From NCBI GenBank assembly GCA_902582155.1, contig CACHRI010000003.1, positions 62,001 through 126,000 on the forward strand: a DNA stretch of 64,000 bases, given 5' to 3'. A program made the position numbers and the translations under genes. The notes beneath the pieces were generated by a model. It saw only the letters and a list, made by a program, of their open reading frames with translations. It had not been told where the DNA came from and ran no database searches. This DNA is from an uncultured Pelagibacteraceae bacterium. Lineage in GTDB: Bacteria > Pseudomonadota > Alphaproteobacteria > Pelagibacterales > Pelagibacteraceae. Of the stretch, positions 32,448-43,881 are shown piece by piece. How positions within the stretch are numbered: position 1 is the stretch's first letter; every line of letters starts with the position of its first letter.

Positions 32448-32880
32448 TTTTAATTAAATTTATAGATGCTTTTAAAGCCAAAGTATATCCTTCTGTGCCT
32501 AATCCACAAATTATACCACTCGCCACATTGCTAATCAAAGATTTATGTCTAAAATCTTCTCTTTTATAAATATTCGTTATATGTAGTTCAATTATTGGAA
32601 TATTTAAAATTTTTAAAGCATCGTGTATGGCTACTGAAGTGTGAGTATATCCGCCTGCATTAATAATTATACAGTTCTGAGTATTTCTTGCTTTTTGAAT
32701 TTCATTCACAATCTCGCCTTCAACATTGGATTGAAAAAAAGAAAGATTAATATTATGTTTTTCTGAAAAAGATAAACAACTTTTTTTAATTTCATTTATT
32801 GAAAGTTTACCATATTTATCTTTCTCCCTTTCACCTAATAGGTTAAGATTGGGACCATTGATTATTAAAATTTTATGCAT
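32437..32880 (-). CDS. aroQ: 3-dehydroquinate dehydratase, type II
   Basis: INGPNLNLLGERE, NAGGYTHTSVAIHDAL, HITNIYKREDFRHKS. Confidence 0.97.
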   Translation of the reverse strand: MHKILIINGPNLNLLGEREKDKYGKLSINEIKKSCLSFSEKHNINLSFFQSNVEGEIVNEIQKARNTQNCIIINAGGYTHTSVAIHDALKILNIPIIELHITNIYKREDFRHKSLISNVASGIICGLGTEGYTLALKASINLIKNEN

Positions 32881-32912
32881 AACTCAATATTATAAAATTA
32901 GATAACTTAATT

Positions 32913-33116
32913 ATGGCAAAAATTCAATTAAATGGCAGAAAAATAATCTTAAAGCAAAAAATGTCTATTTTAGATCTTTTGAAGAGATATAAAATAAATG
33001 AAAAAAAAGTTGCGATAGAGTTAAACGGTCAAATTCTACCAAAGGGAAAATATAGGTTAATAAAGCCAAAAAATAAAGATAAAATTGAAATTGTTCAATT
33101 TATTGGAGGTGGTTAA
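32913..33116 (+). CDS. thiS: Sulfur carrier protein ThiS
   Basis: 67 aa ubiquitin-like protein ending ...IVQFIGGG; followed by thiG. Confidence 0.92.
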   Translation: MAKIQLNGRKIILKQKMSILDLLKRYKINEKKVAIELNGQILPKGKYRLIKPKNKDKIEIVQFIGGG

Positions 33117-33117
33117 T

Positions 33118-33894
33118 TTGAAGAAAGATATTTTTAAAATTGAAAAGAAGATTTTTAAATCGAGATTAATTGTAGGCACAGGTAAATATAAAAGCCTTAA
33201 ACAAACAGCAGAAGCAATTAAAGCTTCCGGTGCTGATATGGTTACTGTTGCAGTCAGAAGAGTTAACATCTCTAATAAAAAAAAACCGCTATTGATGGAT
33301 TATGTTAATCCAAAAAAAATTACCTATCTACCTAATACTGCCGGATGTTTTAATTCCGATGATGCACTAAGAACTTTAAGGTTAGCCAGGGAGATTGGTG
33401 GTTGGAAAATGGTAAAATTAGAAATCTTAGGTGATAAAAAAACTTTGTACCCTGAAATGATTGAAACTTTAAAAACAACTAAGGTTCTTGTAAAAGAGGG
33501 TTTTAAAGTATTAGTTTATTGCACAGATGACCCTCTTCATGCAAAAAAACTTGAAGACATGGGAGCCTCAGCTATTATGCCATTGGCAGCTCCAATTGGT
33601 TCTGGGTTAGGTATACATAATAAATTAAACATTTCTTTAATTATTAAACAATCAAAAATTCCTGTCATCATAGATGCTGGAATCGGAACAGCTTCAGATG
33701 CAACTATAGCCATGGAATTAGGATGTGATGCCGTATTAATAAATTCTGCAATTGCTTTAGCAAAAAAACCAATTTTAATGGCTAGAGCATTTAAAAATGC
33801 AGTTATATCTGGAAGACAATCTTATTTATCTGGTAGAATGAAAAAAAACAATTTTGCTTCAGCTTCTTCCCCTTTAGACGGCATTATTAGCTAG
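33118..33894 (+). CDS. thiG: Thiazole synthase (TTG start)
   Basis: [58 protein letters not shown] 7 nt before the TTG. Confidence 0.96.
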   Translation: MKKDIFKIEKKIFKSRLIVGTGKYKSLKQTAEAIKASGADMVTVAVRRVNISNKKKPLLMDYVNPKKITYLPNTAGCFNSDDALRTLRLAREIGGWKMVKLEILGDKKTLYPEMIETLKTTKVLVKEGFKVLVYCTDDPLHAKKLEDMGASAIMPLAAPIGSGLGIHNKLNISLIIKQSKIPVIIDAGIGTASDATIAMELGCDAVLINSAIALAKKPILMARAFKNAVISGRQSYLSGRMKKNNFASASSPLDGIIS

Positions 33895-35725
33895 CTTTTT
33901 TTTTTCTTATCCACAAAGTTCTTGGTTTTTTTACTTTTTTTTCATCACTCTTAACTTTCAGATTTTTATCTGAGACTTTTAAAGATTTCTTCTCAATTTT
34001 TTTACTTTTAGTTATCGATTTTACACTATCAAAATTAATCTTTTTTATTCCCCTTATATTTTCAATAGTATTTATAATTTTTTTTGATTTATTTAATAAT
34101 TCAATTTTATATTCAGGTATTATTAATTTTGTATCATCAATGAAATCAATCTTGTATGAATATTTTTTCTGAAAATGATTTAATTCTTTATGATAGCTAG
34201 TTTCTATGTATAGTTTTATTTTATCAGGAACATAAGCTCTGATTATTTTTATCTTATTTGTAAAAGCAAGCATTTCAATTTTTTTAATAATTTTTTGAGC
34301 AAAAGACTCTAATGATAAATTTGTTTCCCATTTTATTGACCCCTCTCTAAGTCTCTGCCTAGTCATTTCCAACAATCCAAAGTTGCTGATTCTTCCTATT
34401 TGTATCCTAGCCCTATCTCTTCTCACACATTCCCTCATTTTTTTTTCTACAGTTCTTTTATTATAAAAATTTAACATATCTATGAAATCAATGACAATTA
34501 GACCCGAAAGATCTCTTAGTTTAATTTGTCTACAGATTTCTTCGGCTGCCTCTAGATTGGTATTAAGAGCTGTCTTTTCTATATTCATTTGTTTTGTGGA
34601 CTGACCTGAGTTTATATCTATTGCTACCAAAGCTTCAGTTGGATTAATGACCAAATATCCACCAGATTTTAATTTTACAGTTGGCTCAAAAATATTATTT
34701 AATTCTTTTTCAATCGATGCATCATGAAATAAAGGTATTTTTCCTCTGTATTTTTTTACAAATTTTGCATTTTTAGGCATTAGTTCTTTCATAAATTTCT
34801 TTGTTTTTTGATAACCTTCATTTCCATCTACATATATAAATTTTGTTTCGTTATCATAAATATCTCTTAATGCTCTTTTAATTATATCGCCTTCTTCATA
34901 AATTAATGATGGAGCATTAGATATTACTGCTTTATCTTTAATTTCATCCCAAGTTTTCAAAGTGTTTTGAAAATCTTTTTCAATTTCATTCTTAGTTTTA
35001 TTAGCACCTGCAGTTCTTACAATTACTCCCATACTTCTTGGTATCTCAATTTTTTTTAAAATTTCTCTAATTTTTTGCCTGTCATTTGAGTTAAATATTT
35101 TTCTAGAAATTCCACCCCCTTTAGCCGTATTTGGCATTAGAACCATATATTTTCCTGCTAAAGATATAAAAGTTGTTAAAGCAGCTCCCTTTTGACCTCT
35201 TTCCTCTTTTAATACTTGTATAAGTATGACTTGCCCAGGTTTTATAACCTCTTGAATTCTATATTTTTTTAAACCATAAGAATTTTTTAATTTTTCTCTG
35301 TAATTAGTTTTTTGTAAAACGTTTTCCACTTGATTATTTTTTTCTGCTTCTTCGTTATTTTCTTGTTTATCGTCAGATGAAACATTTTCTTGATTATTAT
35401 TAATCTCGTCTAAACTAGTATTTTTTAGATCTTCTCTGATTTTTTCTTCAAGATTTTTTAGTCTCTCCTTATCTTCAAGCGGTATTTGGTAATAGTCAGA
35501 TTGAATGTCGTTAAAAGCCAAAAAGCCATGTTTCAATCTTCCAAAATCGACGAAAGCAGCTTGGAGTGAAGGCTCAACTCTACTTACAGTTCCTAAGTAA
35601 ATATTATTCTTAAAGTTTAACCTATTTTTATCTTCGTACTCGTATTCTTCAATAGAAAGGTTGGATTTGAGAACAATTCTAGTTTCATCAGGATGCGATG
35701 CATCAATATATAAATTTTTTGCCAT
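33887..35725 (-). CDS. rne: Ribonuclease E/G family endoribonuclease
   Basis: S1-like [57 protein letters not shown] versus G not resolved. Confidence 0.92.
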   Translation of the reverse strand: MAKNLYIDASHPDETRIVLKSNLSIEEYEYEDKNRLNFKNNIYLGTVSRVEPSLQAAFVDFGRLKHGFLAFNDIQSDYYQIPLEDKERLKNLEEKIREDLKNTSLDEINNNQENVSSDDKQENNEEAEKNNQVENVLQKTNYREKLKNSYGLKKYRIQEVIKPGQVILIQVLKEERGQKGAALTTFISLAGKYMVLMPNTAKGGGISRKIFNSNDRQKIREILKKIEIPRSMGVIVRTAGANKTKNEIEKDFQNTLKTWDEIKDKAVISNAPSLIYEEGDIIKRALRDIYDNETKFIYVDGNEGYQKTKKFMKELMPKNAKFVKKYRGKIPLFHDASIEKELNNIFEPTVKLKSGGYLVINPTEALVAIDINSGQSTKQMNIEKTALNTNLEAAEEICRQIKLRDLSGLIVIDFIDMLNFYNKRTVEKKMRECVRRDRARIQIGRISNFGLLEMTRQRLREGSIKWETNLSLESFAQKIIKKIEMLAFTNKIKIIRAYVPDKIKLYIETSYHKELNHFQKKYSYKIDFIDDTKLIIPEYKIELLNKSKKIINTIENIRGIKKINFDSVKSITKSKKIEKKSLKVSDKNLKVKSDEKKVKKPRTLWIRKKKAS

Positions 35726-35862
35726 TTAATTTGAATTCCTTTTAAAATATTTTTTGAATTTTTAATCATAATATAAATTTTTGTAACATTACTTTAACAT
35801 TAATTATTAACATTTTAAATGCCTTAAGATAGCCAAAATTATTGATATAAAATGGCTAATAA

Positions 35863-38214
35863 ATGTTTAAACTTATTAATTTTTCTTTAAAAGCTCTTAT
35901 AATTTTGATTATTTCATCATTATTTTTGTCATTCTCAGCTTTTTTTTACTTTTCATCAGGCCTGCCTGATTACAAAAAGCTTGCTAATTATCAACCTCCA
36001 ATATCAAGCCGGGTTTATTCCACTGATGGAAAATTAATTGCTGAATACGCAATAGAAAAAAGACTATTCGTACCCTATGACTCAATTCCAGAAAAAGTAA
36101 TTAACTCTTTTTTATCTGCTGAGGATAAGAATTTTTTTAATCATCCTGGTGTGGATGCTAAAGGAATTTTAAGGGCAATATTAAATAATATAAAAAATAT
36201 TTTAGGTGACAAAAGATTAGAAGGAGCCTCTACAATTACTCAACAGGTAGCTAAAAATTTTCTTCTTACTAATGAAGTTTCATTAAAAAGAAAAATAAAA
36301 GAGGCAATTTTGGCTTTTAGAATTGAAAAGGCATATACAAAAAAAAGAATTCTTGAGCTATATTTAAATCAAATTTATCTAGGGCAAGGTACATATGGAG
36401 TCGCAGCTGCTAGTTTAGAATATTTTGATAAATCAATTAAGGATTTAAATTATGAAGAGGCTGCATTGCTTGCTGCTTTACCGAAAGCTCCTAGTCGCTA
36501 TAATCCCATCAAAGATCCAGAGGAGGCAAAATTTAGGAGAAATTTAGTTTTAAAAAACCTTAACCAAAATGGATTTATTAATGATAAAGAATATTTAACA
36601 CTTAAAGAAAAAACAATTAAAGTCAAAAGAAGAAAAATTGAAATTGTAAATGAAGCTAATTCTTATACTGAAGAAGTAAGAAGATTAATTAAGGATAAGT
36701 ATGGTTTTGAAAAACTTTATACAGAAGGTTTAAGTATAAAATCTCCGCTTGATATCAATTTTCAGATCGAAGCAATAAAAGCTTTGAGAAATGGCATAGA
36801 AGCTTATGACAGGAGACATGGATGGAGAGGTCCATTGCTAAATAAATTTGAAGATAAAAACTGGAAAGAAAAAATTAAAAATAAAAACATTGACCCTACT
36901 TTAAATTGGCAAATAGCCGAAGTAACAGACTTAAACGAAGATTTTTTAAATTTGAAAACAAAAAAAAATGGTGAAGTGAAAATTTTTAAAAGTGAATTGA
37001 TTTGGGCGCTTAAAAAAAAAGAGATTGAAGATATTTTTTCTTTAGGAGATTTTGTTTATATAAAGTCAGAAAAAAACAAATGGGTATTAAAACAACACCC
37101 AAATGTAAACGGAGGAATAGTAGCTCTTGACCCTTTCACAGGCGAGGTAAGAGCTTTAGCAGGAGGGTACAGTTACATCTCTAGTGAATTTAATAGAGTG
37201 ACCCAAGCAAAAAGACAACCAGGATCAGCTTTTAAACCATTTGTTTATGCTGCAGCAATTGAGAATGGCTTGGCTCCAAATTCGATAGTATTAGATGCTC
37301 CATTTATATCTGAACAAGGAATAGGTTTAAAAGATTGGAAACCAGAAAATTATGGTAAAAAATTTTACGGCCCCTCAACTCTAAGAAAAGGAATAGAATA
37401 TTCGAGAAATTTAATGACGGTAAGGATAGCAAAAAATCTTGGTATGGATCAAATCCTTGAGTTATCAAAAAAATTAGAAATATACGATGAAATTCCAGAA
37501 TTATTATCTATTTCTTTAGGATCTGTTGAAACATCATTGCTTAATTTAACTGCAGCTTACGCAACCTTTGTAAATGGAGGAAAAAAAATTAAGCCTGTTT
37601 TAATTAATCGAATTCAGGATCGAAGAGGGAAAACAATATTTTCATCTAATTTTGCAAAATGTAAAGGGTGTGACAGGTTTTCAGAGAATAAAATTAATGA
37701 GGGATTACCTGAGATAAATCTTACAAATGATCAAGTCATTAGTGAACAAACTGCATATCAAATTACCTCAATATTAAAAGGCGTTGTAACTAGAGGAACT
37801 GGTAAAAAACTTAAAGATCTAAAAGTACCCTTAGCTGGAAAAACCGGAACAACAAACAAAAATTTTGATGCTTGGTTTATAGGATATAGTTCAAATTTAG
37901 TAGTTGGAGTATATGTTGGCTTCGATAATCCAAAAACACTAGGAAAATTCGAAACTGGTTCAAAGGCCGCTTTACCAATTTTTAAAGATTTTGTTAAAAA
38001 TGCATTATACATTGAGGACTTTAAAGAATTTGAAGTGCCTAATGGTATTTATTTTGCTCCTATAAATTATAATACAGGAAAGCAAACGGATTTTGATGAT
38101 AAAAATTTTATTTTAGAAGCTTTTAAAAAGGAAGATATTAACAATTTAAATAATAACCAATTAATTTCAGATTACAATTATGATAATCTAATTAAGTTTA
38201 GACAGTTTTATTAA
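35863..38214 (+). CDS. mrcA: Penicillin-binding protein 1A
   Basis: Transglycosylase EDKNFFNHPGVD, GASTITQQVAKN; transpeptidase KRQPGSAFKPF, SRN, AGKTGTT. Confidence 0.96.
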   Translation: MFKLINFSLKALIILIISSLFLSFSAFFYFSSGLPDYKKLANYQPPISSRVYSTDGKLIAEYAIEKRLFVPYDSIPEKVINSFLSAEDKNFFNHPGVDAKGILRAILNNIKNILGDKRLEGASTITQQVAKNFLLTNEVSLKRKIKEAILAFRIEKAYTKKRILELYLNQIYLGQGTYGVAAASLEYFDKSIKDLNYEEAALLAALPKAPSRYNPIKDPEEAKFRRNLVLKNLNQNGFINDKEYLTLKEKTIKVKRRKIEIVNEANSYTEEVRRLIKDKYGFEKLYTEGLSIKSPLDINFQIEAIKALRNGIEAYDRRHGWRGPLLNKFEDKNWKEKIKNKNIDPTLNWQIAEVTDLNEDFLNLKTKKNGEVKIFKSELIWALKKKEIEDIFSLGDFVYIKSEKNKWVLKQHPNVNGGIVALDPFTGEVRALAGGYSYISSEFNRVTQAKRQPGSAFKPFVYAAAIENGLAPNSIVLDAPFISEQGIGLKDWKPENYGKKFYGPSTLRKGIEYSRNLMTVRIAKNLGMDQILELSKKLEIYDEIPELLSISLGSVETSLLNLTAAYATFVNGGKKIKPVLINRIQDRRGKTIFSSNFAKCKGCDRFSENKINEGLPEINLTNDQVISEQTAYQITSILKGVVTRGTGKKLKDLKVPLAGKTGTTNKNFDAWFIGYSSNLVVGVYVGFDNPKTLGKFETGSKAALPIFKDFVKNALYIEDFKEFEVPNGIYFAPINYNTGKQTDFDDKNFILEAFKKEDINNLNNNQLISDYNYDNLIKFRQFY

Positions 38215-39306
38215 TGCAATCTTTTGAAACAGCATACAAACAAATAAATAAAATATTAGAAAATATTAGGGGGTATCTTTGAAAAAAATGATATCAAAAA
38301 AAAACTTATATTTCTAGAGGGAGAGACTGCCAAAGAAAGTTTCTGGAAAGACCAAAAAAAAGTTAAACAAATCCTAAAAGAAAAAAAATTTTTTGAAGAT
38401 CTTTTATCATCTTACGATAACATTAGCACTGATGTATCAAATGTTAAAGAATTGCATTCTTTAGGTATAGAAGAAAAAAATCTAGAAGTTATTGCTGATT
38501 GTGAAAAAAAATTAAAATTCGTTTTGAATAATTTAAAAAAATTAGAGGTCCAATGCTTTTTATCCGGTGAAAATGATGATCTTGATATTTATCTTGAAAT
38601 ACATGCTGGCGCCGGTGGGACTGAAAGTCAGGATTGGGCAGAAATGCTTAGACGAATGTATCTAAAATGGTTTGATAAAAAAAATTTTTCTTATGAAATT
38701 ATAAGTGAGCACAGAGGTGAAGAAGCTGGAATAAAGTCTTCAACTTTAAAAATTATAGGTTCGAATTTGTATGGATTAATGAAAAATGAGTCAGGAGTTC
38801 ATCGACTTGTTAGAATTTCTCCCTTTGACAGTGGCGCTCGTAGGCACACAAGTTTTGCTAGCGTATGGGTTTATCCTGTTGTTGACGATGATATAAACAT
38901 TAAAATAGATGAAAAAGATTTAAGAATTGATACATACAGATCAAGCGGCGCAGGTGGTCAACACGTCAATACTACAGATAGTGCTGTAAGAATTACCCAT
39001 ATTCCCACAAAAATTGTTGTGCAATGTCAAAATGAAAGATCTCAACATAAGAATAAAGAAACATGTTTCAAAATGCTAAAAGCAAGACTTTATGAGCATG
39101 AGTCTCAAAAAAGAGAAAAAGAAAATGCAAAAGAGACTAGCGCAAAAACAGATATTGGTTGGGGACATCAAATTAGATCATATGTTTTACAACCTTATCA
39201 ACTAGTAAAAGATTTAAGGAATAAAACAGAAAATACTAATCCAGATGCAGTTCTTAATGGAGATATTGATACTTTTATTGAAGCTGGAGTATTAACAAAT
39301 AAATGA
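38214..39306 (+). CDS. prfB: Peptide chain release factor 2, expressed via a programmed +1 frameshift at TGA 38280-38282
   Basis: Frame 0: MQSFETAYKQINKILENIRGYL then TGA; +1 frame: EKNDIKKKLIFLEGETAKESFWKDQ...; RF2 SPF and GGQ (RSSGAGGQHVN) motifs. The ORF track shows only 38452..39306. Confidence 0.95.
38259..38282 (+). promoter_or_regulatory. prfB programmed +1 ribosomal frameshift site with internal Shine-Dalgarno
   Basis: ...AGG GGG TAT CTT TGA A, identical to the known bacterial prfB recoding core (AGGGGGTATCTTTGA). Confidence 0.95.
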
Positions 39307-41474
39307 AAAAAATATTCTTAAGCTTAATTATTCTTATAACTAGTTTAGTATTAATCACATTAAGTTTCCTAACTATTTTTGGATTTGAAACAAATAAATT
39401 TAATAATCTCTTAGAGGACAAAGTAATATTAAGCGAACCAAATGTGAAAATTAATTTGAATAAAATTAAATTTAAGATAGATATAAAAAATTTAAGTTTA
39501 TTTATTACAACAAAAAATCCTGAACTTATTTATTATGATAATAAAATTAAAATTGATAAAATAAATGCTTATATCGACGCTAAATCTTTATTATTTGGAA
39601 ATCCAAAAATAAAAAAAGTTTTTCTTGCTTCAAAAAATACTGATATAAAAGAAATACAGGATATAATAAAACTTGTTAAACCATCAACTTTTAAAAAATT
39701 TATCTTAAACGATATTGAAAAAGGCATAATAAATTTGAGTTTAGATCTGTTTTTTGATGATAACTCCCTATCAAATTTTGAAATTAATGGTTATGCAAAA
39801 AACTTTTCAGCAAATATACAAAAAGTCCAATTAAAAAACGCTAGTTTTGTTTTTTCTTCTATAAAAAAATTAAGCGAGATTAATGAATTAAGAGGATTAA
39901 TTAACGGTATACAAATTAATTCTGGTGATATCAAAATTGATTCTTCAAAATTCCTGAAGGTTAAAGGTAATTTAATTGCCGATGCAAATTTGACGAAAAA
40001 AGAAATTAGCAGAATTTATAAAAATAATTGGATCGCAGATTATGAAATTTTCAATATTAATGGCAAAGTAAACAATGAATTTGAAATAAATTTTGACAAT
40101 ACCCTCAAAGTAATTAATTACAATTTAAACCTATCTGGTGAAATAAATAAATCTGAATTTAAATTTTATTCACCAAAAAAAATATTTTTTATCAAAAACA
40201 AAATAAATCAGATAAATTTTGAAAAAGTTAAATTTGATACAACTCTTCATAAAGATAAAAAAAAGGCATTTAATATTTCAGGATTATATAACTTAAATAA
40301 CAAGTCTTCCCAAAAATTTGAATTAACAAATATATTTTCTGGTTCAGATCATAATTTAAAAATAAAAGCAAACTATTTAGGAAACATCCTTATTCCTTAT
40401 TTAAATTTCGAGACAAAAAATAAGGTAGTAAACTTTTTTACTCACATTGATATTAAAAAAAAGTCTTTCAATTTAAAAGATTTTTCTATGAGGCAAGACA
40501 AAAATGAAATTTCTATCAAAAATTTGATAGTTAAAAACAATACTCTAAGTAGTTTTGAAAATGTTTATATTAAAACTTTTAAAAATAATGAACTAAATAA
40601 TGATTTTAAAATACGATATTCCAAAAAAATTGAAATTAAAGGATCAAAATATGACGCCAGTAATCTTACAAAATTTTTAACTAAAAAAAGGAATACAGTA
40701 TTTTTAAATAACCTTAATAAGGAGATATCTGTAAATATTGATCAGATAAACACTGATGTATCTGATCAGATGAATAATTTCAGTTTAATTGGCTTTATTG
40801 CCAATGGTAAATTTAACAAGATTGTATCTAAAGGTGAATTTTCTAAAGATAAATTTCTTGAGATATCTCTACGTCAAGATGAAATTTCTAAAATGAAAAT
40901 TTTGGAAGTTTATTCTGATTTACCTAAACCATTATTATCAAATTACAAATTTTTTGACGGTTTGTCTGGTGGAAAATTGTTACTCACCTCATATTATAAT
41001 TCTGATAAAAGCAGCTCAAACTTAATCATTGAAAACTTTAAAGTAAAAAATGCCCCAGGTTTAGTAAAATTATTATCCCTTGCAGATTTTGGAGGAATGG
41101 TTGATGCATTATCTGGCGATGGTTTATCATTTGAAAAACTTGAAATGAAAATGGAAAAAAATTCAAAAGTTTTAAATTTGGCAGAATTATATGCTATTGG
41201 ACCCAGTATCTCAATTTTAATGGAAGGTTATGTCGAGTCAGAAACAGGTTTAGTTAGTTTAAGGGGAACTATGATACCAGCTAAAATGCTAAACAAATTT
41301 TTATCAAAACTTCCAATTGTTGGTGATATCTTAATTCCAAAAGAAATTGGCGAGGGATTATTTGGTATTAGTTTTAAGATGAAAGGGCCTCCAGGAAAAG
41401 TTAAAACTTCAGTTAATCCTATAAAAACTCTTACACCAAGGTTTATTCAAAAAGCTTTAAACAAGTCTAAATAA
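39303..41474 (+). CDS. AsmA/YhdP-like (DUF3971-type) envelope protein
   Basis: N-terminal TM, long beta-rich region, GLVSLRGTMIPAKMLNKFLSKLPIVGDILIPKEIGEGLFGISFKMKGPPGKVKTSVNPIKTLTPRF tail. Confidence 0.82.
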   Translation: MKKIFLSLIILITSLVLITLSFLTIFGFETNKFNNLLEDKVILSEPNVKINLNKIKFKIDIKNLSLFITTKNPELIYYDNKIKIDKINAYIDAKSLLFGNPKIKKVFLASKNTDIKEIQDIIKLVKPSTFKKFILNDIEKGIINLSLDLFFDDNSLSNFEINGYAKNFSANIQKVQLKNASFVFSSIKKLSEINELRGLINGIQINSGDIKIDSSKFLKVKGNLIADANLTKKEISRIYKNNWIADYEIFNINGKVNNEFEINFDNTLKVINYNLNLSGEINKSEFKFYSPKKIFFIKNKINQINFEKVKFDTTLHKDKKKAFNISGLYNLNNKSSQKFELTNIFSGSDHNLKIKANYLGNILIPYLNFETKNKVVNFFTHIDIKKKSFNLKDFSMRQDKNEISIKNLIVKNNTLSSFENVYIKTFKNNELNNDFKIRYSKKIEIKGSKYDASNLTKFLTKKRNTVFLNNLNKEISVNIDQINTDVSDQMNNFSLIGFIANGKFNKIVSKGEFSKDKFLEISLRQDEISKMKILEVYSDLPKPLLSNYKFFDGLSGGKLLLTSYYNSDKSSSNLIIENFKVKNAPGLVKLLSLADFGGMVDALSGDGLSFEKLEMKMEKNSKVLNLAELYAIGPSISILMEGYVESETGLVSLRGTMIPAKMLNKFLSKLPIVGDILIPKEIGEGLFGISFKMKGPPGKVKTSVNPIKTLTPRFIQKALNKSK

Positions 41475-42702
41475 TTTTAAATTGATAATGTTTTTTTTTA
41501 CCAAAAGAAATTTTCATATTTTTATTTAAAAAATCTGAGATTTTGATAATTTTTTTTTCATCGATTTCTAACTCATCATTTATTTTGATACCATTATTAT
41601 TTATTGCACGGCGCGCTTCACTTTTTGACGTCATTATATTATTTGAGACTAAAAAATCCAAAAGATTAATGCCATCTACCAAGTCTTTTTCAAGAATGTT
41701 TTTTACCGGGAGATCTGAACTTATTTTTCCTAAAGTAAAAATATCTTTAGCGGCTTTTTCAGCCTTTAAGGCTTTAGATTTCCCATGAAGAATTTGAGTA
41801 GCCTCATTTGCTAAAATTATTTTTAATTCATTAATCTCTTTTTTTTCTTCCAAATCTTTTATTTTTTTTATATCTAAATCTGTAAAATACTTTAGAAATT
41901 TAACAACATCCCTATCATCGGTGTTTCTCCAGTATTGCCAGTACTCATAAGAGGAAAATAATTTCTCATTCAGCCATATAGCTCCTTTTTCAGTTTTTCC
42001 CATCTTTGCCCCCGAGGATAGTGTGATTAGGGGACTAGTTAATCCATATGCGTCTTTTTTTAAAACTCTTCTTATCAAATCTACTCCATTAATTATGTTT
42101 CCCCACTGATCTGAACCGCCTAATTGAAGAACACATTTTTCTTTTTGAAAAAGCTTATAAAAATCAAAGGCTTGCAAAATCATGTAATTAAATTCCATAT
42201 AGCTGAGAGACTGCTCCCTCTCTAATCTTAATTTGACGCTTTCAAATGTTAACATTTTATTTAATGTAAATTGAGAACCTATATCTCTTAAAAAACTTAT
42301 ATAATTCAATTTTCCCAACCAAGAAAAATTATTTACAAAGATCGGACTTATCTTTTTATTTTTAGTATTAAGTAAGTTTTGAAATAATTTCTTTATACCT
42401 AAAATATTTTTTTTTACTGATTTTTGATTTAAAATTTTTCTAGTAGAATCTTTTCCAGAAGGATCTCCAATTAAAGTTGTGCCCCCTCCTAATAAAACTA
42501 TTGGTTTATGCCCATGTTTTTGTAACAACCTAAGTATCATGATCTGTAATAAACTTCCCACATGTAGACTGTTAGCTGTACAATCAAAACCGATATAAGC
42601 CGAAATTGATTTTTTTGAGAGTAACAAATCCAGTTTTTCTAAATCAGTACATTGATTTAAATACCCTCTTTCTTGCATTTCGATCAAAAAAGTGCTTTTC
42701 AT
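41467..42702 (-). CDS. tyrS: Tyrosyl-tRNA synthetase
   Basis: AYIGFDCTANSLHVGSLLQIM, LGGSDQWGNI, KMGKTEKGAIWL; ATG at 42702 chosen. Confidence 0.97.
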   Translation of the reverse strand: MKSTFLIEMQERGYLNQCTDLEKLDLLLSKKSISAYIGFDCTANSLHVGSLLQIMILRLLQKHGHKPIVLLGGGTTLIGDPSGKDSTRKILNQKSVKKNILGIKKLFQNLLNTKNKKISPIFVNNFSWLGKLNYISFLRDIGSQFTLNKMLTFESVKLRLEREQSLSYMEFNYMILQAFDFYKLFQKEKCVLQLGGSDQWGNIINGVDLIRRVLKKDAYGLTSPLITLSSGAKMGKTEKGAIWLNEKLFSSYEYWQYWRNTDDRDVVKFLKYFTDLDIKKIKDLEEKKEINELKIILANEATQILHGKSKALKAEKAAKDIFTLGKISSDLPVKNILEKDLVDGINLLDFLVSNNIMTSKSEARRAINNNGIKINDELEIDEKKIIKISDFLNKNMKISFGKKKHYQFKII

Positions 42703-42759
42703 AATTCTAATAGTTATTTGGATACTATTATACAATATTTGGTATAAATAAATACTTTT

Positions 42760-43881
42760 ATGAGTAAACAATACACATGTTTAGGCTTGATGAGCGGCAC
42801 CTCAGGTGATGGAGTAGATGCATCTATAATCAGTTCTGACGGTCAAGAAAAAATATTAATAATGAAAAATAAATATTATGAGTACGATAATAACTTATAC
42901 TCTTCTTATCATAGTTTAAAAAAGAAAATAAACACATTTAAAGACTTAGAGAGCTTTTCGGAAGAAATAAAAAATTTAGAAAACAAAATTACTATTTTTC
43001 ATGCAAAAGTGGTTAAGGATATTAGTTTCAATTCAAAAATAGATCTATTAGGTTTCCATGGTCAAACTATTTATCATAATCCTAAGGAAAAAATTTCTAA
43101 GCAACTTGGTAACGGGACATTACTGGCACAATTAACAAACAATAAAGTAGTTTTTAACTTTAGAAAAAATGATATTTTAAATGGTGGTGAAGGTGCCCCG
43201 TTAACTCCAATTTTTCATTTACAAATTTTAAAATTTAAAAATATAAGTTTTCCAGCTTGTGTATTAAATATCGGAGGTATTTCGAATTTAACAGTAGCAC
43301 AAGACTCAAACTTTGATAATTTGCTAAGCAGGGATATAGGACCAGGAAATTGTTTAGTAGATCAGTGGATGCAGTCTAATTTAAATAAGAAATACGATGA
43401 AGGCGGAAAAATTTCTGCTAGAGGCAAGATTAATGAAATTATTTTGGAACAAGCATTGGAAACTCATGAAAATATCTTTCAAGATAAAAGCACCAGATCA
43501 TTTGATACTAATGATTTTGATATTTCATTTATCAGGGGTTTATCTTTAGAAGACGGAGCTGCAACATTGGTAGCGTACACAGCTAAAATAATTTCTTCTG
43601 GCATTTCATTTATGACAAAAGATCTTGCTAGACAAAACATTAAGATTTTACTTTGCGGTGGAGGAAGAAAAAATAATTTTCTCATCGATCAAATTAAACA
43701 TTATACGAAAGGAAACTTTGCATTACAAAGTACTGAAAAATTTAATTTAAATGGAGATTTTATAGAGTCCCAAGCTTTTGCCTACTTGGCAATTAGAAGC
43801 TTTTTATCTTTACCAATATCATTTCCCAACACAACCGGTTGTAATGCTCCATGTACTGGTGGAGAAATAATACAAAACTAA
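42760..43881 (+). CDS. anmK: Anhydro-N-acetylmuramic acid kinase
   Basis: GLMSGTSGDGVDA, GFHGQTIYHNP, NIGGISNLT, LLCGGGRKN. Confidence 0.96.
   Translation: MSKQYTCLGLMSGTSGDGVDASIISSDGQEKILIMKNKYYEYDNNLYSSYHSLKKKINTFKDLESFSEEIKNLENKITIFHAKVVKDISFNSKIDLLGFHGQTIYHNPKEKISKQLGNGTLLAQLTNNKVVFNFRKNDILNGGEGAPLTPIFHLQILKFKNISFPACVLNIGGISNLTVAQDSNFDNLLSRDIGPGNCLVDQWMQSNLNKKYDEGGKISARGKINEIILEQALETHENIFQDKSTRSFDTNDFDISFIRGLSLEDGAATLVAYTAKIISSGISFMTKDLARQNIKILLCGGGRKNNFLIDQIKHYTKGNFALQSTEKFNLNGDFIESQAFAYLAIRSFLSLPISFPNTTGCNAPCTGGEIIQN

Noticed and set aside
38452-39306. prfB beginning at the ORF-track start (38452, TTG)
   Set aside because: The upstream frame-0 leader with the canonical AGGGGGTATCTTTGA site and continuous +1 coding explains the full-length protein better.
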